From positions 41,836-105,835 of the forward strand of contig CANNFB010000008.1 of NCBI GenBank assembly GCA_947503785.1: 64,000 nt of DNA, given 5' to 3'. This DNA is from an uncultured Campylobacterales bacterium (lineage in GTDB: Bacteria; Campylobacterota; Campylobacteria; Campylobacterales; Arcobacteraceae). Of this stretch, positions 43,363-53,042 are shown one piece after another; the first letter of the stretch is position 1, and each line of letters begins with the position of its first letter. The translations under genes and the position numbers were made by a program. The notes under the pieces are model-generated. The model did not search any database. It saw only the letters and a list, made by a program, of their open reading frames with translations, and was not told where the DNA came from.

Positions 43363-45411
43363 ATGAATAATAAAATATTTCTAAAAATTGGCTGGATGCT
43401 TATAATAGCACTACTTGGCTATCTTTTCTTTGTTGTATTCTTTCTTTCACCTAAAGTAAATAACTACTTAAGTGATACAGAAATCAAAAATGAAAGATTA
43501 CAATTTAACAAAGTGGTCTCAATTATAAACGGCAAATCAAGAAACTTTGAAAATAAAGATATCTTAATTAAAGATGTTGAATTATTATTAAGTAGTATTA
43601 CTTTAGCAAAAACTGGACAAATTTATATATTTGATAGTTCAGGAAAAGTAGTAATTGATGCAAGTAATGAATTTGATTCAAAAGATATTTCAAAATTAAT
43701 TCTTCCAAATACAGAAAATAAATTATTTTTAGATGAAATTAAAAAATCTCATAATAGTAGAACAGCTTTTGAATATTTGTGGAATAAACAATATGATGCA
43801 TATAATTATGTATATCCAAAGATTTCATGGGTAGAGTATAATAAAACATTAGATTGGTATATAGTTTCATCAGTTTATAAAGAAGATTTTTCTACTTATG
43901 TCGAAGGAATTAATGCTTTAATTTTAAATATTTCTATTTTGTTATTTGTAGTTTTAGCAATAATTGGTATTTTTATTACAGTTAAAGTTATTGCACCTAT
44001 TAACAAGATGTTTTCAGAAGTTCAAAAAGCACAAGTTGAAACTAATGAATTTGAGTCAGGGCCTAAATCAAAAGATGAGATTGGTTTCTTAGCAAACCAA
44101 TTTAATACCCTTCTTGATCAAGTTGAAACTAATAGAAAAACATTAGATGACCATGTACAAAAGAAAACAAAAGAGATTAGTGATAAACTTTACTATGATG
44201 AACTAACAAATTTAAAAAATAGATACGCACTTCAAGAAGACATAAAAGACTCAGATTTTGTATCAGTTGCCTTGGTAGATATTGATTCTTTTGATGATAT
44301 TAATGAGCTTTATGGATTCTCAACAGGTAACTTAGTTTTAATAGAAACAGCAAATATATTAAATGAATTCAGTGCTAAATACAATGTAACAGTTCATAGA
44401 ATACATGGAAATGTTTTTAGTGTTACAGATAAAAGAATGATGGGCTTTTCTAAATATGATCAATTTATCACGGAATTATCAACATTATTTAAAAATAGAC
44501 CTATTATCGTTGAAGAACTTGATATTGAGATTTTTATAGATATTACATTAGGGATATCTATTGCACAAGAAGAGCCTTTAAAAACAGCTGGAATTGCTTT
44601 AAAGAAAGCTAAAAAAACAAATCAAAGATTCTTTGTTTACAATAATGAACTTGATACAAAAGAGATTATTGAGAAGTCTATACATTGGAGAGAAAAAATA
44701 AAATGTGCGTTAAAAGATAATACAGTAACACCATTTTATCAGCCAATTTTCAATAGAGAAAAAGAGATTGTTAAGTACGAAACATTAATGAGAATAAAAG
44801 ATATTGATGATGAAGGAAAAGAAGTTTTCTTACTTCCTTATTTATTCTTAGATGTTGCAGTTAAAACAAAACAGTATTTACAATTATCAAATCAAGTTAT
44901 TTCAAAAGCACTAGCTGATTTAAATAGAACAGAAAAACAAATATCGTTTAATTTAAGTTTTAAAGATATTCTAGATATAGATTTTGTAGAATCATTAGAT
45001 AAAAATTTAGATAAAATTGATAGTGTTAATAAGGAAAGAATAGTTTTTGAAATACTTGAAAGTGATCATATCTCTGATTATACAATTTTAGAAGACTTTA
45101 TTTTAAAATATAGAAATCAAGGTATAAAAATTGCAATTGATGATTTTGGTACAGGGTATTCTAACTTTGCACATATCTTAAAAATAAGACCTAATTATAT
45201 AAAAATTGATGGATCTTTGATTAAAAATATAGATACTGATAAAAATTCATTTGAAATGGTAAAATCTATAATAGAGTTTTCCAAAGCTTTAAATATTAAG
45301 GTTATTGCCGAGTTTATTCACTCTCAAGAAGTTTTTGATTTAGTTATGGATTTAGGTGTAGATGAGTTTCAAGGTTTCCATTTAGGAAAACCTGATGCAC
45401 ATATTGAGTAG
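43363..45411 (+). CDS. Cache/HAMP sensor with degenerate GGDEF and EAL domain
   Basis: GGDEF-like YYDELTNLKNRYAL ... RIHGNVFSV (degenerate); EAL-type YETLMRIK, AIDDFGTGYSNFAHILKIRPNYIKIDGSL. Confidence 0.92.
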   Translation: MNNKIFLKIGWMLIIALLGYLFFVVFFLSPKVNNYLSDTEIKNERLQFNKVVSIINGKSRNFENKDILIKDVELLLSSITLAKTGQIYIFDSSGKVVIDASNEFDSKDISKLILPNTENKLFLDEIKKSHNSRTAFEYLWNKQYDAYNYVYPKISWVEYNKTLDWYIVSSVYKEDFSTYVEGINALILNISILLFVVLAIIGIFITVKVIAPINKMFSEVQKAQVETNEFESGPKSKDEIGFLANQFNTLLDQVETNRKTLDDHVQKKTKEISDKLYYDELTNLKNRYALQEDIKDSDFVSVALVDIDSFDDINELYGFSTGNLVLIETANILNEFSAKYNVTVHRIHGNVFSVTDKRMMGFSKYDQFITELSTLFKNRPIIVEELDIEIFIDITLGISIAQEEPLKTAGIALKKAKKTNQRFFVYNNELDTKEIIEKSIHWREKIKCALKDNTVTPFYQPIFNREKEIVKYETLMRIKDIDDEGKEVFLLPYLFLDVAVKTKQYLQLSNQVISKALADLNRTEKQISFNLSFKDILDIDFVESLDKNLDKIDSVNKERIVFEILESDHISDYTILEDFILKYRNQGIKIAIDDFGTGYSNFAHILKIRPNYIKIDGSLIKNIDTDKNSFEMVKSIIEFSKALNIKVIAEFIHSQEVFDLVMDLGVDEFQGFHLGKPDAHIE

Positions 45412-45480
45412 TTTTAATTAAACAAAAGCTTATTCTTGTAAAATTAAGTAAGAAAACAAATTAAATAATAAGGGTATAAA

Positions 45481-45711
45481 ATGTCTACAATTACAGAACT
45501 TGGTTCATTACCATTAGCAGGTACAAAAAAAGGTGTTATTTCAGTTTCAAATGTTACAGAACCTTATGGAAAAGATACTCCAGATATTGTAAGTATTGGT
45601 GTTTCTTTAAATGGACAAGATATTCAATGGAAATCTCATCTTCCTTATGAGAATTTAGATGAAGTTATTGCTATTTTACAAAAAGCAAGCGAAGATAGAA
45701 AAAACTCATAA
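45481..45711 (+). CDS. Small hypothetical protein
   Basis: 76 aa ORF with good start context and a downstream hairpin. Confidence 0.6.
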   Translation: MSTITELGSLPLAGTKKGVISVSNVTEPYGKDTPDIVSIGVSLNGQDIQWKSHLPYENLDEVIAILQKASEDRKNS

Positions 45712-45718
45712 TAAATTT

Positions 45719-45749
45719 AGTAAACGTAAGGTTTTTTCTTACGTTTACT
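45719..45749 (+). terminator. Hairpin (agtaaacgtaag-gtttttt-cttacgtttact)
   Basis: Perfect 12-bp stem right after the small ORF. Confidence 0.7.
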
Positions 45750-45801
45750 TTCTACTAACCTTTTTTAGATATACTTATTTAATAAACTCAAAGGTTATAA
45801 C

Positions 45802-46203
45802 TTGAAAAAAATACTTATTATCATTACTCTACTTTCTTCACTTATAATTTCTTCAAATGCAATAGAATCAAAATCGCTTACAGTAGATGAATTGGAAGTT
45901 TACATGGATAAAAATATTATAGTAATTGATATTAGAGATGAAAACAAATGGAAAACTACTGGTATAATTCCACGTTCTTATAGACTAACATATAATAAAG
46001 AAAATGAGAAAAAATGGTTATATACTTTAATTAAACTAATAAAAGACAAAAAGAGAGCTTTTGTTTTAATATCAAAAAAAGGTAAAAAAGCAAAAGATTT
46101 GGCTTTTAAATTAGATGCAGATAAAAAAATAAAAAATGCAATGTATCTTGACGGTGGAATTGATGAGTGGATTGACTCAGATAGAAGAGTAATAAACTAC
46201 TAA
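45802..46203 (+). CDS. Secreted rhodanese-like protein lacking catalytic Cys
   Basis: Signal peptide; IIVIDIRDENKWKTTGIIPRSY, AMYLDGGIDEWI; active loop reads LISKKGKKA with no Cys. Confidence 0.85.
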   Translation: MKKILIIITLLSSLIISSNAIESKSLTVDELEVYMDKNIIVIDIRDENKWKTTGIIPRSYRLTYNKENEKKWLYTLIKLIKDKKRAFVLISKKGKKAKDLAFKLDADKKIKNAMYLDGGIDEWIDSDRRVINY

Positions 46204-46222
46204 ATTTAGTATTTAGTAGTTT
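46194..46222. terminator. Palindrome shared by the two convergent rhodanese genes (aaactactaaat-ttagt-atttagtagttt)
   Basis: Perfect 12-bp stem, 5-nt loop, containing both stop codons. Confidence 0.8.
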
Positions 46223-46559
46223 CTCTTAATTCTTGCTGCCATAAAGCCATACCGCCAAATAAATGAGCTGTATTTTTATATCCTTGCTCAATTAAAAAGT
46301 TTCCTATTGTTCTTGTTCTATTTGCATGAGCGCAGATTAACACAAAAGTTTGATCTTTTGATCTTACTATTTTTTCAAATTCTTTCATCCAATTTTCTAT
46401 ATCATGATTTCCGTATTCATCAAAAAATGTCATTAAATGAGCACTCTTTATAACTCCAGTTCTTTTAAATTCATCTTCTCTTCTTACATCAATCATTACA
46501 ATATTATCATCAATCATTTTTTCTACTATTCTAGGTTGTAAATCTACTAATTCATTCAT
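46206..46559 (-). CDS. Rhodanese-like domain protein with Cys loop
   Basis: NIVMIDVRREDEFKRTGVIKSAH, FVLICAHANRTRTIG, AHLFGGMALW. Confidence 0.9.
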   Translation of the reverse strand: MNELVDLQPRIVEKMIDDNIVMIDVRREDEFKRTGVIKSAHLMTFFDEYGNHDIENWMKEFEKIVRSKDQTFVLICAHANRTRTIGNFLIEQGYKNTAHLFGGMALWQQELRETTKY

Positions 46560-46709
46560 ATATATCCTTATGTTTAAAATAGAATTCTAACATAAAATTC
46601 TTAGAATCAAATATAATAAAATCTTATATTTGTACATATACAAATAAGGAATTAACAAACTCTTTACAAATTTTGAATATAATAATAAAAAAATATTATA
46701 GGACTTTAA

Positions 46710-48482
46710 ATGAAAAAAATATTATTACTACTATTTATGAGCTTTTATGCCTTTTCTTTAGAACTTCAGCAAGATTTCTTAGATCCAGATGATGCTTTTA
46801 AAAAAGAGTTTGTAAAACAAAAAGATAAAGTAGTTTTTACTTTAAATCTTGGGAAAAGTATTTATTTATATGATGATAAATTAAAAGTATTTATTTTAAA
46901 ACCTTCAAAAATAGAAATTACAGAAGAAGTTAATATTCCTAAGCCAGTAGAGTATGAAGAATTTATAGTTCATTTTGATAATCAAAAAATTGAGATTCCT
47001 TTTTCTTTATTAAAATCAAAAGTGGATTCAAGCTCTTATGAATTAGAAGTAAAGTTTCAGGGATGTTCAAAAGCAGGATTATGTTATGCCCCAATGAGTG
47101 CTAAGTATAATTTAGAATTAGACTCACCAAGTACAGCTATATCTACTAAAGTTGATATAAAAACTGATGCTAAAGTAGAAAACAATTCAATTGTATACGG
47201 TGATTTAAATGAAACTGATACAATCGCAAATACTTTAAAAACTGGAAATATGTTATTAGTATTAGCTACTTTTTTTGGCTTTGGATTATTACTTTCATTT
47301 ACACCTTGTGTTTTTCCAATGATTCCAATTTTATCATCTATTATTGTAGGTGCTTCGCAAAATGAAAAAATGACAGCAGGTAGAGGTTTCTTTTTATCAC
47401 TTATTTATGTTCTAGCAATGGCCATGGCTTATACGATTGCTGGTGTAATTGCAGGGTTATTTGGTGCAAACTTACAAGTGGCACTCCAAAATCCTTATGT
47501 ATTAACAGTATTTGCAGCTATTTTTGTTGCACTTGCCTTTTCAATGTTTGGATACTTTAGAATTGAATTACCTCAGAGTATTCAAAATAAAATAAATAAA
47601 TCAACAGACGGAAAAGAAAAACAAGGAGTTGTAGGAATTGCTATTATGGGATTCTTATCAGCACTTATTGTTGGTCCTTGTGTAGCACCTCCTTTAGCAG
47701 GTGCTCTTGTTTATATTGGACAAACAGGTGATGCAGTTTTAGGTGGCCTTGCACTGTTTGTATTAAGTATGGGAATGGGAATGCCATTATTACTAATAGG
47801 ATTAGGTGCAGGAAAATTCATGCCAAAACCTGGTGGTTGGATGGATTCAGTATCAAAAGTATTCGGTATTATCATGTTAGCAATTGCTGTGTGGATGTTA
47901 GATAGAGTACTAGATGCAAGTATTGTTATGTTTTTATGGTCAGCCTTATTTATAGGCGCTGCTATTTATTTAAATGTTTATAAACATATTATAGCTCAAA
48001 CTATAACTGTGATAATTTTCCTTTGTGGAGTTAGTTTATTCTTTGGAACAATTTCTGGTGCTACAAATCCTTTAAAACCTTTTGAAAAGTTTACACATGC
48101 CTCGGGAATAGCAGCTCAAAGTCAAGGTGTAAACTTTACTTATATTAAAAATATTAAAGAGTTAGATTTGGCTATTGCTGCATCAAGTAAACCAGTGATG
48201 TTAGATTTTTATGCTGATTGGTGTGTATCGTGTAAAGAGTTAGAACAGATTACTTTTAAAGACGCTGATGTAATTAAAAAGCTTCAAGGTTTTACTCTTT
48301 TAAAAGCAGATGTAACTCTTAACAACGATGATGATAAAGCTTTACAAAAAAAATATGGAATAGTTGGACCTCCTGGATTAATCTTTTGGGATGTAAACAA
48401 TAAAGAAGTAAAAGCTTCTAAAATTGTTGGATATAAAAATCCTAAAGATTTTCTAGAAATTGTAAATAAATATTTTAAATAA
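46710..48482 (+). CDS. dsbD: Thiol:disulfide interchange protein DsbD
   Basis: N-terminal DsbD-alpha-like region, CcdA-like TM domain (FTPCVFPMIPILSSII), C-terminal thioredoxin DFYADWCVSCKELE. Confidence 0.95.
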   Translation: MKKILLLLFMSFYAFSLELQQDFLDPDDAFKKEFVKQKDKVVFTLNLGKSIYLYDDKLKVFILKPSKIEITEEVNIPKPVEYEEFIVHFDNQKIEIPFSLLKSKVDSSSYELEVKFQGCSKAGLCYAPMSAKYNLELDSPSTAISTKVDIKTDAKVENNSIVYGDLNETDTIANTLKTGNMLLVLATFFGFGLLLSFTPCVFPMIPILSSIIVGASQNEKMTAGRGFFLSLIYVLAMAMAYTIAGVIAGLFGANLQVALQNPYVLTVFAAIFVALAFSMFGYFRIELPQSIQNKINKSTDGKEKQGVVGIAIMGFLSALIVGPCVAPPLAGALVYIGQTGDAVLGGLALFVLSMGMGMPLLLIGLGAGKFMPKPGGWMDSVSKVFGIIMLAIAVWMLDRVLDASIVMFLWSALFIGAAIYLNVYKHIIAQTITVIIFLCGVSLFFGTISGATNPLKPFEKFTHASGIAAQSQGVNFTYIKNIKELDLAIAASSKPVMLDFYADWCVSCKELEQITFKDADVIKKLQGFTLLKADVTLNNDDDKALQKKYGIVGPPGLIFWDVNNKEVKASKIVGYKNPKDFLEIVNKYFK

Positions 48483-48527
48483 GCGCATATTTGTTATACT
48501 TCCTAAAAATTAAATAAAAGGGTTCAA

Positions 48528-49592
48528 ATGAACTTTAATACTATTTTAGGAAGTGTAGATTTTCTTGAATACTTAAGAGGCAAAAAAGCCACTTTTTTAT
48601 TAGCTGGAAGTGTTACAAAAACAGCTGAAATACCAAATATCTCACAAGCTGGAATTCCTGGCAAATTATACTTAACTCCAACATTAGATGTAGAATTTTT
48701 ATGTTTAAAAGAAGTGAGGTCACTAGAAGGTATTGCACAAACTCCAAAAGGAGTTCCTACTCCTGCTTTAATTACAAGAGCAGTTCATGAACTTAAGCCT
48801 TTTTCAAATATTGAAATACTAGATTTAGGATTAGAAGTAAAACCTGAAATTAACTATTTTAAAATGCATGGCTTTGCAATAAAACCAAGTGCTAGAATTG
48901 ATGATGGTGCGAAAATAAACGCAATGGAAATCTTTCAAAAAGGTGTGGAATTTGGTACAAATTATGAAACATCTGATGATTATGTAATTCTTGCAGAATC
49001 AGTACCAAGTGGAACAACAACAGCAAATGCAACGGCTGAAGCTTTAGGTTATGATTGTGAGAATTGTTTTTCTAGCTCATTTAAAGAAGTTCCTAGTGAT
49101 ATAAAAAATAGTACAATCATAGAAGCATTAAAAAGAGTTCAAAAAGATGATGACGTGTTTACAAAACTATCAAATGTAAGTGATAATATGCTTATTTTTA
49201 ATGCAGGATTCATTTTAGGAAGTACATCCAAAAACTTAAAAGTAATACTAGCAGGTGGTACTCAAATGGCTACCGTTTTACTAGTGGTTAATTCTATTTT
49301 AGAAAGTATGCAAGGAAGTATTGATTCCTCAAATATTGCACTTTGTACAACAAAGTGGATAAGTGAAGATAAACACTCAAATATTAAGGCACTTTTAGAA
49401 CAATTGAGTTTTCCAATAAATGCCTATGCTTCTACTTTTGATTTTAACGAATCTTCTCATCGGTCTTTAAAACTTTACGATGAAGGTGAAGCAAAAGAAG
49501 GCGTTGGTTGTGGTGCTGCTTTATGTTATGCATCAATAAATGGAGTTAATAAAAAAGAGTTAACTTCAAAAATAGAAAGTTTTTTAGGATAA
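48528..49592 (+). CDS. cobT: Nicotinate-nucleotide-dimethylbenzimidazole phosphoribosyltransferase-like
   Basis: ESVPSGTTTANATAEALGY, LAGGTQMATVLLVV; leads into cobU/cobS. Confidence 0.85.
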   Translation: MNFNTILGSVDFLEYLRGKKATFLLAGSVTKTAEIPNISQAGIPGKLYLTPTLDVEFLCLKEVRSLEGIAQTPKGVPTPALITRAVHELKPFSNIEILDLGLEVKPEINYFKMHGFAIKPSARIDDGAKINAMEIFQKGVEFGTNYETSDDYVILAESVPSGTTTANATAEALGYDCENCFSSSFKEVPSDIKNSTIIEALKRVQKDDDVFTKLSNVSDNMLIFNAGFILGSTSKNLKVILAGGTQMATVLLVVNSILESMQGSIDSSNIALCTTKWISEDKHSNIKALLEQLSFPINAYASTFDFNESSHRSLKLYDEGEAKEGVGCGAALCYASINGVNKKELTSKIESFLG

Positions 49593-49596
49593 TAAT

Positions 49597-50196
49597 ATGG
49601 AATTATTTGTCTCAACATTTTTAAAAATGTTTTTTATTATGACACCATTTTTTGTGTTGTCAGTTTTTCTAACAGTAACACATGATGCAACATCTAAAGA
49701 GAGAAAAGCACTGGCTATCAAAGTTACAATATCAGTTATTGTGACTAGTTTAATATTACTCTTTTTTGGTAAGCATATATTTGATGTATTTGGAATAACT
49801 TTAGATGCCTTTAGAATTGGTGCAGGATCGTTGATGTTTTTATCTGCGGTTGAACTAATTCAAGGAAATAAAGCAACTGCAAAAGTTGGAGATAAAGATA
49901 TCTTAGATTTAGCAGTAGTACCACTTGCTATTCCTATTACAATAGGACCTGGAACTATTGGTATTTTACTTGTTATGGGTGCAACTTTTGAAGATACTTC
50001 ATCTATGGTAATGGGAAGCTTAGCATTAATATGTGCTGTTTTAGTTATTGGTATTATGCTTTATAGTTCAAGTATTATTGAAAAGATTATTGGTAAGCAA
50101 GGACTTTTAGTGATTTCTAAAATTACAGGTTTATTTCTAGCTGCATTATCTGCTCAAATTGTATTTACAGGTATTAAAAACTTTTTAGGATTATAA
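49597..50196 (+). CDS. MarC-family membrane protein
   Basis: 199 aa six-TM; VVPLAIPITIGPGTIGILLVMG. Confidence 0.88.
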   Translation: MELFVSTFLKMFFIMTPFFVLSVFLTVTHDATSKERKALAIKVTISVIVTSLILLFFGKHIFDVFGITLDAFRIGAGSLMFLSAVELIQGNKATAKVGDKDILDLAVVPLAIPITIGPGTIGILLVMGATFEDTSSMVMGSLALICAVLVIGIMLYSSSIIEKIIGKQGLLVISKITGLFLAALSAQIVFTGIKNFLGL

Positions 50197-50690
50197 TGAA
50201 AATATTATATTTTGGTGGACAAAAATCAGGTAAAACAAGTGTTGCTTCATTAAAAGCACTTGAATTATCAAAAAACAAAAAACCATATTATGTAGCAACT
50301 TATGATAACTCTTATAATGACTCTTCAATGCAAGATAGAATTAACAAACATTTAGAAGATAGAGTTGATGAGTTTTTAACTATTGAAGAAGCAAAAGATT
50401 TAGTAAAAGTTATTGAAGATAACAATACGTATTTAATTGATTGTATTTCTATGTGGCTTTTTAATAATCTACAACTTGATGAACTAAGTTTAAAAGAACA
50501 ATTAATAACTATATGTAAAACAAAAGCAAATATTGTATTTGTATTAAATGACGTTTCTTGTGGAGTAATCCCCTTTGATAGTGAATCTAGAAAATTTGTT
50601 GATTTTTCCGGACTTATTGGGCAAGAATTGGTAAAACTTTGTGATGAAGTATATGAAGTAAAGTATTCAATACCAAAGAGATTAAAATGA
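50196..50690 (+). CDS. cobU: Adenosylcobinamide kinase / phosphate guanylyltransferase
   Basis: YFGGQKSGKTSVASLKALELS P-loop; between cobT and cobS. Confidence 0.85.
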   Translation: MKILYFGGQKSGKTSVASLKALELSKNKKPYYVATYDNSYNDSSMQDRINKHLEDRVDEFLTIEEAKDLVKVIEDNNTYLIDCISMWLFNNLQLDELSLKEQLITICKTKANIVFVLNDVSCGVIPFDSESRKFVDFSGLIGQELVKLCDEVYEVKYSIPKRLK

Positions 50691-51433
50691 AACAAGTATT
50701 AAACGCTTTTTATTTTGCTCTTTCATACTTTTCAATTATTCCTGTGTTTGTAAAAGAAATGAAAATTGATAATGATACATATAAATATACTCTTGCTTTA
50801 TTGCCACTTGTTGGAGCTATTTTAGCTTGTCTTGTAATTGGATTAAATCTTCTATTAAATGAGTTTTTCAATCCTTTGTATTCTGCTTTTGTATCTTCTG
50901 TTATATATCTTTTTTTATATGGATTTCTACACTTGGAAGCTATTTGTGATGTAGTTGATGCATGGTTTGCTTCTTATTCTGGAAAAGATCCCTATGCGAT
51001 TATGAAAGACCCAACTATTGGTGCAATTGGTGGACTTTATGTTTTTTCATTTGTACTTTTAAAAGTTGCTATCTCTACTTATGTTTTATATGAACAGCAG
51101 TATGATTTGTTTTTTGTCGTTTTAGTATTTTCAAGATTAAACTTTATGTATTTACTTGATTTTTTCAAGTTTAGTAAAGATAGCTTTTTATCACTTGCTT
51201 TTCAAAGTGCAGGTGTTGGTAAACTAAAACTATATACTTTAATATATGTTGTAGTTGCGTGGTTTTTACTTCCAAGTGCAATTGTTTTATTACTTATTTC
51301 AATGATAACTTTCTATTTTGTATTAAAAGTGCTTAATAAAAAGTTCTCTTTTGTAAATGGTGACTGTTTAGGTTTCACACTTGAGCATACAGAGTTAGTA
51401 CTTTTAAATATTGGTCTGGCATTGATTTTATGA
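50687..51433 (+). CDS. cobS: Adenosylcobinamide-GDP ribazoletransferase
   Basis: FYFALSYFSIIPV, LEAICDVVDAWFASYSGKDPYAIMKDPTIGAIG, VNGDCLGFTLEHTEL. Confidence 0.93.
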   Translation: MKQVLNAFYFALSYFSIIPVFVKEMKIDNDTYKYTLALLPLVGAILACLVIGLNLLLNEFFNPLYSAFVSSVIYLFLYGFLHLEAICDVVDAWFASYSGKDPYAIMKDPTIGAIGGLYVFSFVLLKVAISTYVLYEQQYDLFFVVLVFSRLNFMYLLDFFKFSKDSFLSLAFQSAGVGKLKLYTLIYVVVAWFLLPSAIVLLLISMITFYFVLKVLNKKFSFVNGDCLGFTLEHTELVLLNIGLALIL

Positions 51434-52443
51434 AAACTTACGAACATGGAGGGCAAATCCAGAACTTTGCAGATGAGTTAAACTGCGAAGTAAAAGATAT
51501 AATTGATCTTTCTTCAAATATCAATTTTATTAAGCCAGAAATAAATATTGACTTCAATAATCTTGATATTTCTGCTTACCCAATATATGATAAGTTATAT
51601 GAAAAAATTGCAAAAAACTATAAAATAAACTCAAAACAAATAGAACTTTTTAATGGTGGAAGTTCTGCTATATTTACTCTTTTTAGACAACTTGATTTGA
51701 ATTACTGTACTATTTACTCTCCTGCTTATTTAGAATATAAAAAAGCTTGTATAAACTTTGGATATGAATTACGAACAATAAATAGATTTGAAAATATGAA
51801 TTTGCCAGTAAAAAAAGGAAGTTTTGTAATTTTTGTAAATCCATCAACACCTGATGGAACTTTTTATGATTTAGATATATTGATGAATTATTGGATTAAA
51901 CAAGAGTGTACAATTTTAATTGATGAGAGCTTTTTAGACTTTTGTGATGGAAAATCTGCTATTAAATATCTTAAAACTTATAATAAATTGTACATATTAA
52001 AATCAATGACAAAATTTTATTCAAGTGCAGGTATAAGAGTTGGTACTATAGTTTCAAATGAAAAGAATATTGATTCATTAAAACGGTTTGAGCCTATGTG
52101 GAAACTATCTCAATTTGATTCAAATTATTTGCAAGCTGCACTTGATGATGTAAACTTTAAGAGAATTTCAAAAGCAATAAATATAAAAAATAGAATAGAG
52201 TTAGAAAATGTCTTAGAAAACTCAAAACTAGTAGAATCAATATATCAAAGTAGGGCAAACTATGTACTGTGTAAACTAAAAAATATAAATGCAAAGCAGT
52301 TACAAGAGAAACTAAAAGCATATAAAATTATGATTCGTGATTGCTCAAACTTTGATTATTTAGATGAATACTATATAAGAGTAGCAGTAAAATCAAGAAA
52401 TTCAATACAAATACTTAAAAAAGCACTAGAAGAGATATGTTAG
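51430..52443 (+). CDS. PLP aminotransferase, CobC/CobD-like (threonine-phosphate decarboxylase type)
   Basis: EHGGQIQNFADELNCEVKDIIDLSSNINF; LKSMTKFYSSAGIRVG PLP lysine region. Confidence 0.85.
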   Translation: MKTYEHGGQIQNFADELNCEVKDIIDLSSNINFIKPEINIDFNNLDISAYPIYDKLYEKIAKNYKINSKQIELFNGGSSAIFTLFRQLDLNYCTIYSPAYLEYKKACINFGYELRTINRFENMNLPVKKGSFVIFVNPSTPDGTFYDLDILMNYWIKQECTILIDESFLDFCDGKSAIKYLKTYNKLYILKSMTKFYSSAGIRVGTIVSNEKNIDSLKRFEPMWKLSQFDSNYLQAALDDVNFKRISKAINIKNRIELENVLENSKLVESIYQSRANYVLCKLKNINAKQLQEKLKAYKIMIRDCSNFDYLDEYYIRVAVKSRNSIQILKKALEEIC

Positions 52444-53042
52444 TTCAAAACAAGTTTTTAAAATACTTTTCTATCTTTTTATCTTTTGTATTCATAGGAT
52501 ATTTAACCTATATGATAGTAAGTTCGTTTTACATAGTGAAAAAGCAATTTATAGACATAGGTGACTTAACTTATGTAAACCAAGTAAGAACGGATGATTA
52601 TACTTTAAAACTAGCCAATCATCTAACAAAAGATTGTCAAAACAATGAAGTATGTGAAGTTCAATCCATGCTTGATTTTGTAACAAAAATACCTTATAAA
52701 ATAAATGAAAGTATTGCAAGAAGCTCAAAACAAGTAGTAACACAAAACTTTGGAGATTGTGATGATAAGTCAAATCTTTTAATCTCAATGCTAAAAATGA
52801 AAGGTTATGAAGCCTATTTTGTATTAGTGCCTAAGCATATATTTGTAATAGTTAAATTAAAAGAAAAACTTAAAAGTAAAAAAGCACTATATGTAAATAC
52901 AAAACCTTTTTATATTTTGGAGTCAACTGCAACGCTTTCTCCTATAGGTTTTCCCTTAAAATATGGAATAAATGAGATTGAAGCAATTATTGATCCCTTT
53001 AAAAATAAACAATTATTTATAAATACTATTACTTATGAGTAG
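52437..53042 (+). CDS. Transglutaminase-like protein, membrane-anchored
   Basis: N-terminal TM; NFGDCDDKSNLLISMLKMKGYEAYFVLVPKHIFVIVK Cys/His pattern. Confidence 0.7.
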   Translation: MLVQNKFLKYFSIFLSFVFIGYLTYMIVSSFYIVKKQFIDIGDLTYVNQVRTDDYTLKLANHLTKDCQNNEVCEVQSMLDFVTKIPYKINESIARSSKQVVTQNFGDCDDKSNLLISMLKMKGYEAYFVLVPKHIFVIVKLKEKLKSKKALYVNTKPFYILESTATLSPIGFPLKYGINEIEAIIDPFKNKQLFINTITYE

